From positions 9,362,001 to 9,426,000 of the forward strand of contig NC_085107.1 of the NCBI RefSeq assembly GCF_030269925.1: a stretch of DNA of 64,000 bases, given 5' to 3'. The position numbers and the translations under genes are program-made. Below the pieces are notes generated by a model. The model saw nothing but the letters and a program-made list of their open reading frames with translations, searched no databases and had not been told where the DNA came from. Positions 22,366-36,700 of this stretch are shown here, piece after piece. How positions within the stretch are numbered: the stretch's first letter is position 1; each line of letters starts with the position of its first letter. The DNA is from Bombyx mori. Taxonomy: Eukaryota > Arthropoda > Insecta > Lepidoptera > Bombycidae.

Positions 22366-22729
22366 GTGTATATCGGAACATAGCCGAAGTGTGGTAGTTT
22401 ATGGCGCTGTTTTTGAAGTGAAACTTCTTTAGATGCGTTGAGAGTAAAATTAATTCGCGACAGTTTCTTTGCGGCTAGAGAGAAAAGATTACAATTTAGG
22501 TTGAGTGAGAGTGAGAACATAGATAGAGCGTTTCACGAACCACTCGACCTTTGAGATACGGAGAAAGCGAGCAAGGTCGTTTCTCTTATACAAATTCTGC
22601 TTACAGGCGTCGGCTGTCTACACGGCTTATTATTAATTTCACATTGCTCCTGTAGATGGCGGTAACATATTGGCTATCTTATACATATTTTATTTTTAAT
22701 GAAGGATTTAATAAATAACATTTTTCTCG

Positions 22730-22860
22730 CGACTGCGAGACCGCGAGCCCAAGGATGTTTTCGGGGCCCTACCCACTAAACGAGTCCCCTGCACTCTTCG
22801 CCCAGGCGTCCAATTCCCTCCGAGGTCAGAACCCGGATTAGGTAAGGGGGTTACTGCGGT
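22730..22860. other. GC-rich dispersed segment of unknown class
   Basis: A GC-rich stretch (GCCCAGGCGTCCAATTCCCT) in AT-rich DNA. It looks like part of a repetitive element rather than a gene; I could not assign the family. Confidence 0.3.
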
Positions 22861-23221
22861 CAGAATATAATTTAAAATATATGTATATAAATGGTGAAGA
22901 GGTCGATTCTCTTATACACAGTATTCCCTATTACAAGATAAATTTCATTTAAAGATAATTTGAAGAGAACCACAATAATACACATTGCAAAAGAAGTTTC
23001 ACTTCTTTCACGTGCATCAATTTGCACGCGCACCATTTTTTTTAATATTTCTTCTGGTTACTATGGCTCCACCTTAATTGGCTCCCGTTCGGCGGACACT
23101 TTATTATAGTAAGATGGTCCTCCTTAGTTCTAATCTTCATGATTGTTAGGTAGCTATTTTAGTATTTTATAGACCAAATATGAAATAGACTTGATACAAT
23201 ATGATATTCCGACGAAGCTAT

Positions 23222-23541
23222 TTTTTTTTTTTCCTACCTATGTTGATAGCCTTGAAAGGCTATTTCAGCTTCGCCATAACGTTTGTAGGTGAGCTCACGG
23301 GGCTCAAACCGGAGAGTTGCTAACACTGACCATAGCAAGAGCAGTGCTTCGCAGAATCTACCACCGGATCGGAAACGCGACCCACTGAGAAGATCCGGCG
23401 AGAAACTCAGTGGGTTGTGTCTGTGGGTTAATTCGCTCGTCGAGCCATTCATCGCAAGCGACGGGTTCGACGAAGACGGTGACCAGTGCTTGTGGTGCCT
23501 AAAAGCACCGTTAATGCATCAGGAGGATCCGTAATGACGTG
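23222..23541 (-). mobile_element. LINE 3' end (Jockey-like), reverse, with target duplication
   Basis: T-run at 23221-23232, then the same 3' UTR as the copies at 481 and 22128. CGAAGCTAT flanks it at 23213-23221 and 23542-23550, a 9-bp duplication, so this is a complete but extremely 5'-truncated insertion. Confidence 0.75.
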
Positions 23542-24211
23542 CGAAGCTATAATAATACAGTACTGCCAACGCATTGTTAAGTATCGATAAAAAAAATATG
23601 CAAGTCGCATGCCGTTGTATCGATAAACCAAATTATCGAAACGTATGGGACATCGCCGGACAATAATGACATCTTATGACGTTGATTGCCATACTGAAAA
23701 AAAAAAGGACCGTTCCTTTGGGTATTTAAAATTGTTTTTAAATCTATTAAATTTTAATACTTTCACAGGACATCCATTTAATCGATACGATTGAGATTAA
23801 CCTCTTGTAGCAAGAAAAGTTTCGGTATTCGTGTTATGATGGTTATAGGTTTCAGTCACTGCCATAAATAATACACTTAAAATTTTTAACAAAAAGTCAG
23901 TCACTCATAGAAATAATAAAAATAAAACATGAGCAAATAAAAAAGTAAAATTACACTGCGTATCTATTTATAATATATTAATCTCAAATATTATAATATA
24001 ATTAATCTTTAATTCATTTTTAGGTATTATCATATATTATTACCTAACCTAATCATATTACGTATCCTTTCCCAATTTCAAACCTTCCAACTGATTCCTA
24101 AATAAAAATGGTTTCTTTCCTACCTTTTCCACACTAGTAGTGGCAAATGCACAATCCGTGCGAGACAATAAAAAGAAAAAAGCGGCATTATTTTTATTTG
24201 TTTATTACGTA

Positions 24212-25387
24212 CCGTAAAATGGGGCGATTAGGGACAAATTCCAACTTTATGAGCAATTTTAAGGTAGTTGTTGATGTATATAATGCTATATAAGGATCAA
24301 AATGATTGAGTCTTAGGGGCATCTTTGTTGTCTAATTTAAAATTATGCAACTAGCATTCCAGTATAAGCAAAAAATGCAAAAATAGGTGTAATCCCTATT
24401 TACCCGAAAATTGCGGTTAATTGGGACGAAATGAGAAATTTGCTAGGGTTGGTACTACTTTTATTTTTATATATAGTTTTAATTAATTTATTTATTTAGT
24501 TGCACCAACAAAGTGATCATCAATAAAAAAAACTGAAAAACTGACAAAAGTACATGGCAGACATCACCTCAATTATAGGTGCAATCGACAGTGCTGATAT
24601 TTCTATCTGGGTTAAGAGATTAGGTGTGTCGGTTATTCCATGGATTAATCAGATGAATACCCCTACTCTGAACAAATATTAAATATTTTATTATGTATTA
24701 CTTAGACATTTTTGTCCACCTTGAGATTTCATTGATCTTGTTACATGTCTCTGCAAAATCGACTTACTTATATTAAATTGCTTATCTATTTCAACTAAAG
24801 ACTTATTCCCAATTTCACTTCGATAAACCAGATTTTTACCAACAAATTTAAAAAATATTGTTATAACTACATAGATAACCCTACAAACCTGTACATATTT
24901 ATACTTAGGTCGTTTCCATTTCACATATTCTCATCCCAATTGACCCCTTTTTCGTTGTTATTTGTACCTAAGACGTCCCCAATATCCCCAAAAACAACAG
25001 ATTTTTACATGTATTTTTATTTAATCAAATACATTAAAACCAATAACAACTGAGACTTACCTTTAATATATATGCTGGTTCAAACACTAAATAACGTTTA
25101 TAAATCATAGTCGTCTTCTATTATTATCAAATAAATAAAAGAGAGCAAAGTTTCTAGCACTAAAATAATTACCACCACAGGAAGTTAATTTGAAACGCGA
25201 TTTTTTATAAGTTAGCAGCTATTATCATGCATATTCAGAGTTGTTTTGTGAACTTTCAACATTCTACTATTAAACTACAAAAAATGGAAGATTTTGCAAC
25301 GAATATAAAACTTATATTGAGCGTCGAAAGATTTTCCCGGTTTTTTCCCGATTCGCCTCTCAATCCCTAATCGCCCCATTTTACCGG
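24212..25387 (-). mobile_element. Internally deleted pogo/Tigger-type DNA transposon
   Basis: Terminal inverted repeats CCGTAAAATGGGGCGATTA on the left and, inverted, CCGGTAAAATGGGGCGATTA on the right (one indel), about 24 bp, each bordered by TA (24210-24211 and 25388-25389). 1,176 bp, too short for a complete pogo transposase. A minus-strand ORF retains the N-terminal HTH. Confidence 0.75.
24691..24924 (-). pseudogene. pogo-type transposase N-terminal remnant (psq-like HTH)
   Basis: Encodes SEIGNKSLVEIDKQFNISKS and LQRHVTRSMKSQGGQ, the Pipsqueak/CENP-B-like helix-turn-helix with its KSQGGQ end, as found at the start of pogo/Tigger transposases. There is no CENP-B second HTH or DDE domain. 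It supports the pogo assignment of the surrounding element. Confidence 0.6.
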
Positions 25388-27049
25388 TACATAATGTGAA
25401 ATTTTTTTCATCTGTTGAATGAAGATATTTCATTGGAATTTATAAGGCTGTTTATTGAAAAGTAATGTTGTAAATAGTTAGTCGTCAATCGAACGGCAGA
25501 TACTGTATTTTTCGTTACAAGCCCGAATCAAGTAGCTATACAGAGTTAGAGGATTCCCTGAGGTAACTCTTATTATAACCATGATGGACATAATTTAGAT
25601 TAGAAAAAGTTAAACTATACCAGGCAAATCATTTAAATAGTCCAGAGTATAAAATATGAGTAATTTGTCTCTTCTAAAATGTTGGTAAAATAAATCTAAA
25701 ACAAAACTGTTTCTAATCACAGGTTACAAACAAATACAAAAAAAAAAACAAATTAGAACATTTATTTTTATTAGTATGTATTATTTTACAAAATTTAAAT
25801 ACTCTAACAGAATTGTAGTTCATAGAAATAATATCTATTAAATTTCTGTTATTTTAGAACACATTTCGTTTATACACATTGGCTTTACTAATAATAAGAT
25901 GGCTAGATGTAATGTGAAACTTATAACTATTGAATAAAATGGGTTTATTTGAAAAAGCTGACAATATTAAATTGATATAAGGCTTGATGACAAATGCAAA
26001 GAATACCTTTCATGAAATTTAAAATATGGCTGTATACAAATAGCTTGATAATGATTTAAAAAAAACTCATTTAAATTTAAAATAAGTTGCGGTGGTCTAG
26101 TAAACAAACACATTAGGTAAAGGGCAACATTTCAGATGAGTATTCAAAAATATATCAATTGAATATGTTTTAAATAATTGATCCTGCAATAATCAAAGAG
26201 CAAATAAATAATTATAATATGCACTATTATTTGTCTTTGTTTTCATATCACTTGTTTGTTTTAGGCACTTTCATTGTCTGGTGACTGCTGCTAGAGTTTA
26301 TTTTACAATTTTTGCACAAAGTGTGCAGTGCATTTGCTATATCATATTTGACGAAAATTGTTTACAGATAACAGTAGAATGAGACGGATTATAATACATA
26401 ATTTCTTTGAAAACAAGATAGATATAGTTTGTTCCGGGTTCATGCAAAATTAGTCAAAATCAAAATCAAAGTTTGTTAGGTAGTTTGTTCATTTTCATTT
26501 TGTTCATTTCCTATTTTGAAACATGATGTTAGCGTTAGAAAAATGTAAATACATCTGTAGGATTGTTATCTTTAGAATGTATACAATTCAGAAAAATGAT
26601 GAAAAAATGTTTTTACAATCACACATTTTATCAGCTCTATACATTGGCTTAGTTTTTTGTTAATATAACTCACAATGTCTAGGTTATTTTACATTTTGTT
26701 CCACGACAATAGTAATCACAATATTAATACTAAAATAGATTCTTATCTACTTTAAAATAAACAAAATATTAAACTAGTTGTACACTTCTTTAAATCGAAC
26801 TGTCTGTGAAAAGTACTGACAGTTATATTTATGAGTATTATTATCAGGTCCAAAGCCACTTAAACAGCAAATTTATTACTGTTAACACTGAATATAATAT
26901 TATTCAATATTTATTTTATTGTTCTCCAATACTACACTAATATGCATAATTCTTAGACACAAGAATGTCAATCGGGCATAACCAATAAAATTGTAAATGT
27001 CTTTGCCTGGAAAACAATTTTTAAAATGGTTGATGTCCATACTATTTGC
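25388..27049. other. AT-rich region downstream of the LRR gene
   Basis: No gene or recognisable repeat. Its right part may be the 3' UTR of the LRR gene, which ends at 27297 and reads leftward. Confidence 0.4.
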
Positions 27050-27055
27050 TTTATT
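27050..27055 (-). terminator. Candidate polyadenylation signal of the LRR gene
   Basis: AATAAA on the minus strand about 240 bases after the stop codon. Several other AATAAA hexamers lie further downstream in this AT-rich DNA, so the choice is uncertain. Confidence 0.25.
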
Positions 27056-27296
27056 CATAAACATTATAATGCGGAAAACAGATTTACCGAAAATAGAACC
27101 GACTACACAGAATTTCTTATTTACAATGTATTTAAATTAATAGGTTTAATCTAATAGTTATTTCATCTTCGCCTGCCCTAATTAAAGACATCTTGCCCAT
27201 TTTTCTATGTAGAGCAGTATATATTTGTTCCGAAGGCGAAGTACTCAGTTCGATGGCGTCGACTTTAAAGCAACACGGCGCCATTTGTGCCAAAGT

Positions 27297-27760
27297 TCAC
27301 TGTGGTGATTCGTTGAGTTCGCGCAGACGCATTTGGTCAGCTAAAGGATGCGAGGGTTTATCAATTCTGGTTTCTTCTGGCCACTTTACGACAACTTTCC
27401 TATTTGTAGATGGTAACGTTAACGGAGGGTCTGCTATTACCGATATTCCATCTTCTTGATCTGGCAGTACATGGCGGTACAGAGGGTTAACTCGTCTGTA
27501 TACAAATTGAGGAATTGCAGACGATACAGTTTCATGATTTAAATTATCTTGCGGCGCCAAACGAATATCAGGGACCATGTGTGCCACAACGATTAGTGGT
27601 GAATTTTCTTTCTTTGGCCCAATATCGTTGAGAGCCCGCATCAAAATTGGCGCCGTGGTTTGTGGGGCGACACAGGTAGATGCTCCACTAACACGAGCAT
27701 TCAGACTCTCAAATACTGTCACCAGTTCGTAAAGATGGTCGTCGCACAACACAGGATTAT
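27297..27760 (-). CDS. LRR gene exon 8 (LRRCT and C-terminal tail)
   Basis: Acceptor TCTTACAG. Completes the cap (DNPVLCDDHLYELVTVFES, ASTC), then a long polar, proline-rich tail ending NESPQ and TGA. No membrane anchor. Confidence 0.85.
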
Positions 27761-30700
27761 CTGTAAGAGTTTTTTAAGCATCCTGTAATAAGCCAATTAC
27801 ACAGACTCTATGTAATAGGTAAAGTAACATTCCAGAAGTTCACTTTTAATTCAATATAAGTTTGTTTTCGAAGTAATTATGTATTTAGATATATTGTTAG
27901 TCGGAGTTGATACATATGCAAGAGGTATAACGTCGCAGTAGCACATTTAAGATAATTAATTATTTACCGATAAATAATAACCATTCGCTCAGGCTAATTA
28001 TTATTATTGCGGAACAGATAAAATACTGAAAATAAGGATTATTCAGCACATTTTGCGTCACTTTCGAAACATCCATAAAATTGAAAGAGTAATTTACAAA
28101 CCTTGAAGATAAATCTTCAAAATACTAGGCACTCCGTTAATGGTACATCGTGACTTCGAAACTAGGTCATAATTTACTGTGTGGATTTTGTTGAACGATA
28201 GATCAGCAGAACAAAGTGACGGCAATCCATGAAAATCTTTATCCAGGACTGTTATGTTATTGTGATGTGCTATCAACTCTTCAAGTGACGGCAAGAATGT
28301 CTGAAAGTAATCAGTTTTGTTTTAAAATATCTAACCAGACTCGAATCCTTCAATCGCATAAGCTTAAAATAGATAAATAGGTATTATATATTATTATTCG
28401 CTTGGCTCGCCCTGCAATTCTTTGTGTACCTTTTTTAAGAAATCACAAACCTTCGACGTTTCTTCTAAAGTTGTAATATGATTGTACGAGACATCAAGTA
28501 GCCTCAAGTCTTCTAGACCTAAAAGGTCATCCGGTAAAATTTTTTGAATGAGATTGTTGCTCAAATTAAGTCGCAATAAACCGTGAAGACCCATTAGCGC
28601 TCCACCTAAATTGAAGATATGATTGTGGTCTAATCGCAACTCCAAAACGCGTGTTTCGACATCTACTAAATTCTGCAATACAAAGTTAAACGTTAATTCA
28701 ATACATTTCTTATACTTTGAGTTCAGATAATCCTATTTCGTTTCCCTATTCATCAGAAGATACCGATACGTGACACCAGCCACATCTAGTTATTGCAACC
28801 ATCTTTCCTTAATTTATCCTCAGCAGTAAGATTCTCTCCTTAAATACATTCTCTATGAAACCATTTCAGCCCTTTAATTTTACTGATTGTATGGTGTCTT
28901 ATAAGCAGGCATCGGTGAGTTCCTCCATCCTGCTGATTTACACGGTTTTCTTTATTTACATCTAGACGGATGTACAGAATCTCGATCCACCTGCTGTTTA
29001 GTGATTACTCAGCTCATAGACTTCACAACGTGAATGCCGCTACCTTCGTTGAGATGTTGTCTAAGTAAGTCTCAATTGTATAGTATAATGGTGGTCTTGC
29101 CCTTCAATCCATAAAACACAGCTGCTTCACAATAGAAATGAGTACTACACCTACTCGTGCGTGCGTACAATATGCCTAACCACCAGTAATAACGCGATCT
29201 TTATTTTTGTGGGTTTGATTTATGACAGCAATATATACGACGACTGATTTATTTTACTTATGGAGACTTCTATTTTATATCCTAAGGTAAATATCTACCT
29301 ATTCATTTCAGCTGGAGATTGTAATATCTGTGGATTCCAGTAACTATTTTATTTTTACCATATAGACCAGGGATTCCCAAACTATCTTGGATAAGAAACC
29401 CCTGTTCCAAAATTATCCGATACCTGACCCGCCTAGCCAAATTACTTTAAAAATGCTATTTCTAGTTTTTTCCCTATTGATATACAATACTTACCAATTT
29501 CAAAACTTTGCGGTTGGTTAAGTAAGTAAACTTGATAACATTTTCACGGCAAAATTTAACAAAATAAATAAATTTAAAATAAATTCTGTAAATAAATGTA
29601 AAACTATAACGATGATGCTTCTAATAAAATATTAGTCAATCTTATATTAAGTTGGTACACGTCATACAACCTATTCAGTATCTTGAAAGCTTCAAATATG
29701 AACTTGTATTAGCTAAAGGGCGTTTTTTCCATCTCGTGGACCCCCAAAATCTGTTTTGCTTTATGTTGTCCCCTGGGAAACTACTACGTCTACTCAACTA
29801 ATTAATATATAACTAAAAACAAAGAACGGTCGTTTTTATACAAAACTTACTTCCAAGCTCCCGGTAAGAAGACTTATTTGATTGTGGGAAAGATCTATCA
29901 CAGATAGTCTTCTGAGACCTTTAATTTCTTGCAATGAAAATTCAGTCATATAGTTGTGTGTCAAGTTCAAGTATCGTAATGATTTTAAACTTCTCAAGGA
30001 GCCATTCAAATATTTCAGTTCATTGTATGCGATGTCTAGTTCAGCTAACTTTTCTGCTTCAGTGAAATCGTCTTTAGTCAACTGTAAGTTAGAAAAATGT
30101 TTTAGCATTGACAATAATTTCAACTTTATATTTTTTATATAATTCAAATACTTAAGCATTTTTTTAAATTGAGTACTAATGAATCACAATTATTATAAAA
30201 TTAGCTTTTAAATCTACCTACTTAGGTAGGTATACTTTGTTTCATAATTAAAGTAAACATGAGATAAAACACTTACAAATTCGATTTTATTGAATGAAAG
30301 TCCTATTCTCATGAGATTTCTTGATTTTTGCAAAGTTTCGTCCAGAGATTTAATGTTGTTTCCATAGAAGTACAAAGACTGTAGCGATGGCATTAGTTTT
30401 AAATCGCTCGGTAAACTTTGAAGCTCGTTGTGTGCTGCATGAATAAGTTGCATTTTTTTGGCTTTCTACAAAAAAATATTTAATTAATTATTATTACAAA
30501 CTAGCTGACCCGGCAGACTTCGTAGTGCCTCAATCGATATATAAAAACATTTTTTTTTGTATAAACTAAACTTAAAACAAACAAAAGGAATCCCTCCGAC
30601 GGGGGACACATCAAAGGTAAAACAAAATTGTTATTTTTATTTAATTCCGGGCATTTTCATATTTATCTACCTTTTAAACCTTCTCTGGACTTCCACAAAT

Positions 30701-33700
30701 AATTCAAGACCAAAATTAGTGAAATCGGTCCAGCCGCTCTAGAGTTTTAGCGAGACTAACGAACAGTAATTCATTTTTATATTTATAGAAGAAGAAGATG
30801 GAAGAAGACTAGCTGTAGGTACCCGTCCGCTTCGCTGGGCATTTTAAATTAACATTATTATTTCTCACCCTCACAAACATTCTCATCATTAACGTCCCCG
30901 CAACCGGTGTAGGGAGTCCAACATTCATATAAATATTAACCTATCCATTAAGTACATGTATTTTCTACACGGATACCAAGTTTCAAGTCAATCGGATCCA
31001 TGGTTCAGTAGTTATAACGGAACGTCCGTAAAAACCACTGTAGATTTATATATTATAGTATATATATTAATGTTAAAATTTTGAAGATCATACTTACTGT
31101 GGGTAATTCGTTCTCAATAGATTTTAGATTATTGGCATTGATAAAAATCCATTCTAGATCATCCAAATCTCTGAGAGCTCCGTTCAATGTGTTTAATTTA
31201 TTGATTCCTAGATGTACATGTTTTAACCCCTTAGGCAACGCGTCTTTTTCTATTTCTGATATTTGATTGTCAGCGACCAACAAATGCTCCAATTCTTGAA
31301 TATCCTTTATTTAAAAAAAACAACAAAGTAAATACCAATTTTTTTCATTTTAAGATTGTTTTTTAATTTCCTGTAGAAACTCCTGTACATAGATATTATA
31401 TTCTGTCTGACTATTAAAATCGAAAGACATGGTTGACTATGGACATTTCGTGTTTGTTTCACTACGTCATGCTACGTTCAGTTCAACAGTAGTATAATTT
31501 TTTTAAAATTGAAATTATTCAGATTCATATTTTGAGTTGTTAATCAAAGATCTACTATTTCCACACAGGATTCATAAAAAAATTGTCGGTATTAAAATAA
31601 ACCAAAACAAATCACAACATGGATAAATTTTGCTGACCTGAATAAACAATAATTCAGCCTTGAGCCCTATTATAACTAATATTTTGAAGCATAATGTCAT
31701 ATATGCATGCGTGTATTATATATATTTGATATAGGTATTTAAAAGGTTTACTTATTAAAAATATTAGGTAATTCATACCCGGAAATCTTCTTCGGTGAGC
31801 TTAGTTATCTTGTTCCTACAGAGATCGAGTGTCTTTACGTGAGGCAGGTGCTGAAGCACATGCCTTGGTAACTCCGGCAAAGAGTTGTCTGCTAAGCTGA
31901 AGTAATCCACCAAATCCAATTTGGTAAAGACGCTTTCCTTTAGCACACTGCAACAAAGGGATTACCTTAAAATCATGAAGAGTACTGAACAATAAATAAT
32001 ACACACACATGCTTTGTATAACCGACAGCAGTTGTGTAGAAAGACCATTCCCAAGGTTCACCACAATATTAGATTTTGCTTTGCTTGCCTAGATCGATCG
32101 AACCAGACTGCGCAGTATTGGCCTAAAATAGTACCACCACATTTTTTGCCTTGTGTGCCGTAAAGGACAACTCGAAGATTCACCAGTGACTTTGCAGCAT
32201 TCTCTGAGTATTTAACAAGGATACCGCAATCACCAACTTGTACGCAAAGGATGGCATTGATAATAAGTTGAAAAGATGCTTATACCATAAACCTCATACC
32301 CTAAAATCACGAGAGAAAAGCTCGGTTCAAAACTAACAAAAAAAGTGGATTTGGGAAAAGTGGAAAAGGGTGGTTTCTGGATTTAACGTTCTGAAAATTT
32401 ATACTTAACAATTTATTTACTGATAACTATTTCTAAATATCTAATAAGGAGTTGGCAAACTGGCTCTTGGCTCTCGTAGAATATGCGTGCGTTCTCTTTC
32501 AAATAATTTTCTAATGTTTTTTGGTGGTTACGTGAAGTTTTCTATTGCCTATCACGTCTATTAACGTGTTTTCAATATTATTGTTACAATTTTGATAGTA
32601 GTTGCTTTTAAACATTTTTTTCCTGTCTAATCGTTGGTAGCCTAATTAATGGCTCTCAAAGGTCTAACTACCGCTTAGCTCGTACTCTCAAATTGGATAC
32701 GGTAGTAACTATAACCCCCCCCCCCCCCCTCGTAGGCCCCTCAAGCCGAGTCGCGGCGTTCGATGATGACGAAAAAGCAGAGCTGCTGGCCGATACATTG
32801 CAAACCCAGTGCATGCCTAGCATTCAATCCGCGGACCCAGCTCATGTATAATTAGTAGACAGTGAGGTACAACGCAGAGCCTCCTGCCACCCTCGGACGC
32901 GTTACCACCTGTCACCCCAATGGAAGTTTAAGACCTGATCAAAGACCTACGTCCTCGCAAGGCTCCCAGTTCCGACGGTATATCTAACCGCGTTGTTAAA
33001 CTTTTACCCGTCCAACTCATCGTGATGTTGGCATCTATTTTCAATGCCGCTATGGCTAACTGTAGTTACCGCCCGATTAGCCTCCTCATGTCTCTAGGCA
33101 AACTGTATGAGCATCTGCTCTACAAACGCCTCAGAGACTTCGTCTCATCCATAGGCATTCTCATCGATGAACAATTTGGATTCCGTGCAAATCACTCATG
33201 CGTACAACAGGTGCACTGCCTCACGGAGCACATTCTCGTAGGGCTTAACCGACCAAAACCAATCTACACGGGAGCCCTCTTCTTCGACGTCGCAAAAGCG
33301 TTCGACAAAGTCTGGCACAACGGTTTGATTTGTAAAACTATTCAAAATGGGTGTGCCGGATAGTCTCGTGCTCGTCATACGGGACTTCTTGTCGAACCGC
33401 TCTTTTCGATATCGAGTCGAGGGAACCCGCTCCTCCCCGCGACCCCTCACGGCTGGAGTCCCGCAAGGTTCTGTCCTCTCGCCCCTCCTATTTAGCTTAT
33501 TCGTCAACGATATTCCGCGGTCGCCGCAGACCCAGCTAGCTTTATTCGCCAACGACACGACTGTTTACTATTCCAGTAGAAACAAGTCCCTAATCGCGAA
33601 GAAGCTTCAGAGCGCAGCCCTAGCCCTAGGACAGTGGTTCCGAAAATGGCGCATAGACATCAACCCAGCGAAAAGCACCGCAGTCTTATTTCAAAGGAGA

Positions 33701-36700
33701 AACTCACCGCTTATTTCCTCACGCATTAGGAGTAGAAATATCACACCCCCGATCACCCTCTTCGGCCAACCTATACCCTGGGCCAGGAAGGTCAAGTACC
33801 TGGGAGTCACCCTGGATGCATCCATGACATTCCGCCCGCATATAAAAACAGTCCGCGATCGTGCCGCATTTATTCTCGGCAGACTCTATCCCATGATCTG
33901 TAAGCGAAGTAAAATGTCCCTTCGGAACAAGGTGACACTTTAAAAAACTTGCATAAGGCCCGTCATGACTTACGCGAGTGTGGTGTTCGCTCACGCGGCC
34001 CGCACACATAGACACCCTCCAATCCCTATAATCCCGCTTTTGCAGGTTAGCTGTCGAAGCTCCGTGGTTTGTGAGAAACGTTGACCTACACGACGACCTG
34101 GGCCTCGAATCAATTCGGAAATACATGAAGTCAGCGTCGGAACGGTACTTCGATAAGGATATGCGTCATGATAATCGCCTTATCGTTGCCGCCGCTGACT
34201 ACTCCCCGAATCCTGATCATGCAGGAGCCAGTCACCGTCGACGCCCTAGACACGTCCTTACGGATCCATCAGATCCAATAAACTTTGCATTAGACGTCTT
34301 CAGCTCTAATGCTAGGAGCAGGCTTAGGGACCCCGGTAACCGTACTCGTCGAACTCGACAAAGAGGTCGACGTGCAACCTAACCCATGCATCAACCCGCT
34401 GAGTTTCTCGCCGGATCTTCTCAGCGGGTCGCGATTCCGATCCGGTAGTAGATGCATTCGCGAAGCAATTGCTCTTGAGTTGTTAGGCCTCCTTCGGAGG
34501 CGTTCGGGTAGTTGTTAGCAAATCCCACCCCTCCTGGCTGAGCCTTTACTCGCCCAACTGTCCTGGTGAAACTGAAAAGGCCTTTGGGCCAACAGTAATC
34601 TTTCAATCAAAAAAAAAGGCTAATTAATGGGTTATTCCAACTACGCGCGGACCGGTAAGTGAGTTCACGAGCTCAATTTGAGAGAATTGCTAACACTACA
34701 TAACTCTAGCAAAAGCAGTGCTTCGCTGAATCTACTACAAGGTCGGAATCGCGACCCACTGAAAAATCCGGTGCGAAACTCAGTGGGGTAAACTGCTTCG
34801 TCTAATATATTTTGAAAGGGCTTAATATGCCAGAAGCTGCTACTCAGTTATGATTAAATTAAAATAATTTATTAATGCAATGTTGTAATTCTATTTATTA
34901 TAATAGATAAAAACCGCTTCGGCATGTCCGATAGAAGCAGCTCCATCAATTGCTGATTTGCCATCGATTACAAATTATGGAACACTCGGATGCTACCAAC
35001 AATCACACTTAGCACTCACCGTCCTATTTCAGGTGGAGTGTGACAACATCTTTAAAACACCGGCGTTCGTTACTTATTTCATTGCATACAATGATTTCAG
35101 TATTCAATTTCGGGTAGAAAGAAATTGCTTCAGTGTCTAAATTAAACTTTGCTTTTATGATGCTGACCTGTTACGAATTCTTTTATTATTATTTAGTGGA
35201 TAACGGTAAAAATAAGGTAACGGTATAAATAAAAAAAGAGCCAAGTATTTAGACGTGACGAAGAACTTCTACGTTAAAAAGATTTGTGAACGTGTCTAGG
35301 TTTTAACATTTTCCTGCTTGTGTCATCACTAGCATTAGGCAGGTAGGTATTAAAAGTTGGTACAACTTTTTGTTACTCCTAAACAATACTTATTAATTTA
35401 GCAATCATTACAGAGGTCTTGGCTATCTCTCATCCAATCTCTGATTTCGCTTCTATATTCCTTGTTTTTCGAAATATCTAATTTCTAATGAATTCTTTGT
35501 TAAAAGTCTGAGTTTGAGAATTTCGGTTTTAGTAATAAAATAAAACTGGAAATCAAAAACGTTTAGTATTTAAGCCTTTACGGGATTTTTCAAACATTCA
35601 AGAATAAACTTTACCAGGTATTTATTAAAGGGTCTGAATTTAAAACAAGAGACAATGATCACGCATCTATTGTATAGTTTTTACTGAATTAGCCATAAAG
35701 CAAACTATGGTTATAACTACGAATGCATGTTATCTCATACTTTTTTTTAATGATAAATATTAAACATGAATTGGTCCGTCCGTTTTTAGACGAATATAAC
35801 ACTTGAAACTCTTTTTACTCTATCAGATTTTAAGGTACCTTCCATCGTGGGCATATGGTATGATGCAAAAAAGTCATAAAAACCTTTTTTAATTTTGTCT
35901 TAATTTTGCGCCGCACACAACTGAAAATTAGTTTTAGAAAATGAGAGAAAACAGTCGTAGTTATTGAACAATACAAAACGAAGTATTCTTACCTAGTTAC
36001 CTAATAGCTATTAAGATAAATAAAAATCGCTTACACTTTGCTATCAGTTGACACCGGCTGCAATGGACAAAGGGTAAAAATAAATCCTGTGACAATTATA
36101 ACTTTTTATCAGGAACGTTGTAACTCGAGACTGCTGTATTCAATGTTTTTTTTTTAAATATTATTTCAATGATTAGATAGGTAATGAATGAATTACTTAT
36201 CGTACAATTTAAAAGTAACTAGGTACCTAATTTGCGATTATTTAGCTTGAATAATTTACAGATCCCACATTTCAAATCGATCAGTTCCTACCTAAATTCT
36301 AATCGTATGTATCTTACCCAATGTTTGCTTTGATAAGACGTTTAAGTGTATCAACATTAATATTAATTGCAGTAGTAAATGTAACAATATCTTATTTTCA
36401 CATCATAACTTTTGCTAATTGATCCTCGAAACAGTTGAATACATGTTTTATGTATGTTTTATATCCTGACGTTTATTAAACCATTAGAAACTTTATAAAT
36501 TAAAAGTATGCCCCCTAGTGTTGTTGATGGTATGTTTAAGTATACATTGAACCTAAATGATTAACATGTTTTTCGCGTAAGTTATGAGATCTTCTAATAA
36601 TTTACCAACCATATAAGGCGATGTCTACGATGTAAAAATACACAATGTAAATAATTACACTTTAATGTTTTAATGAAATATTACAATCACAAGAGAAATC

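Noticed and set aside
27193..27459. Plus-strand 88-codon ORF
   Set aside because: It lies opposite the last exon of the LRR gene; a shadow.
30954..31070. Alternative LRR exon between exons 3 and 4
   Set aside because: Sequence matches a dispersed repeat and the flanking exons already join in phase 0 with intact LRR spacing.
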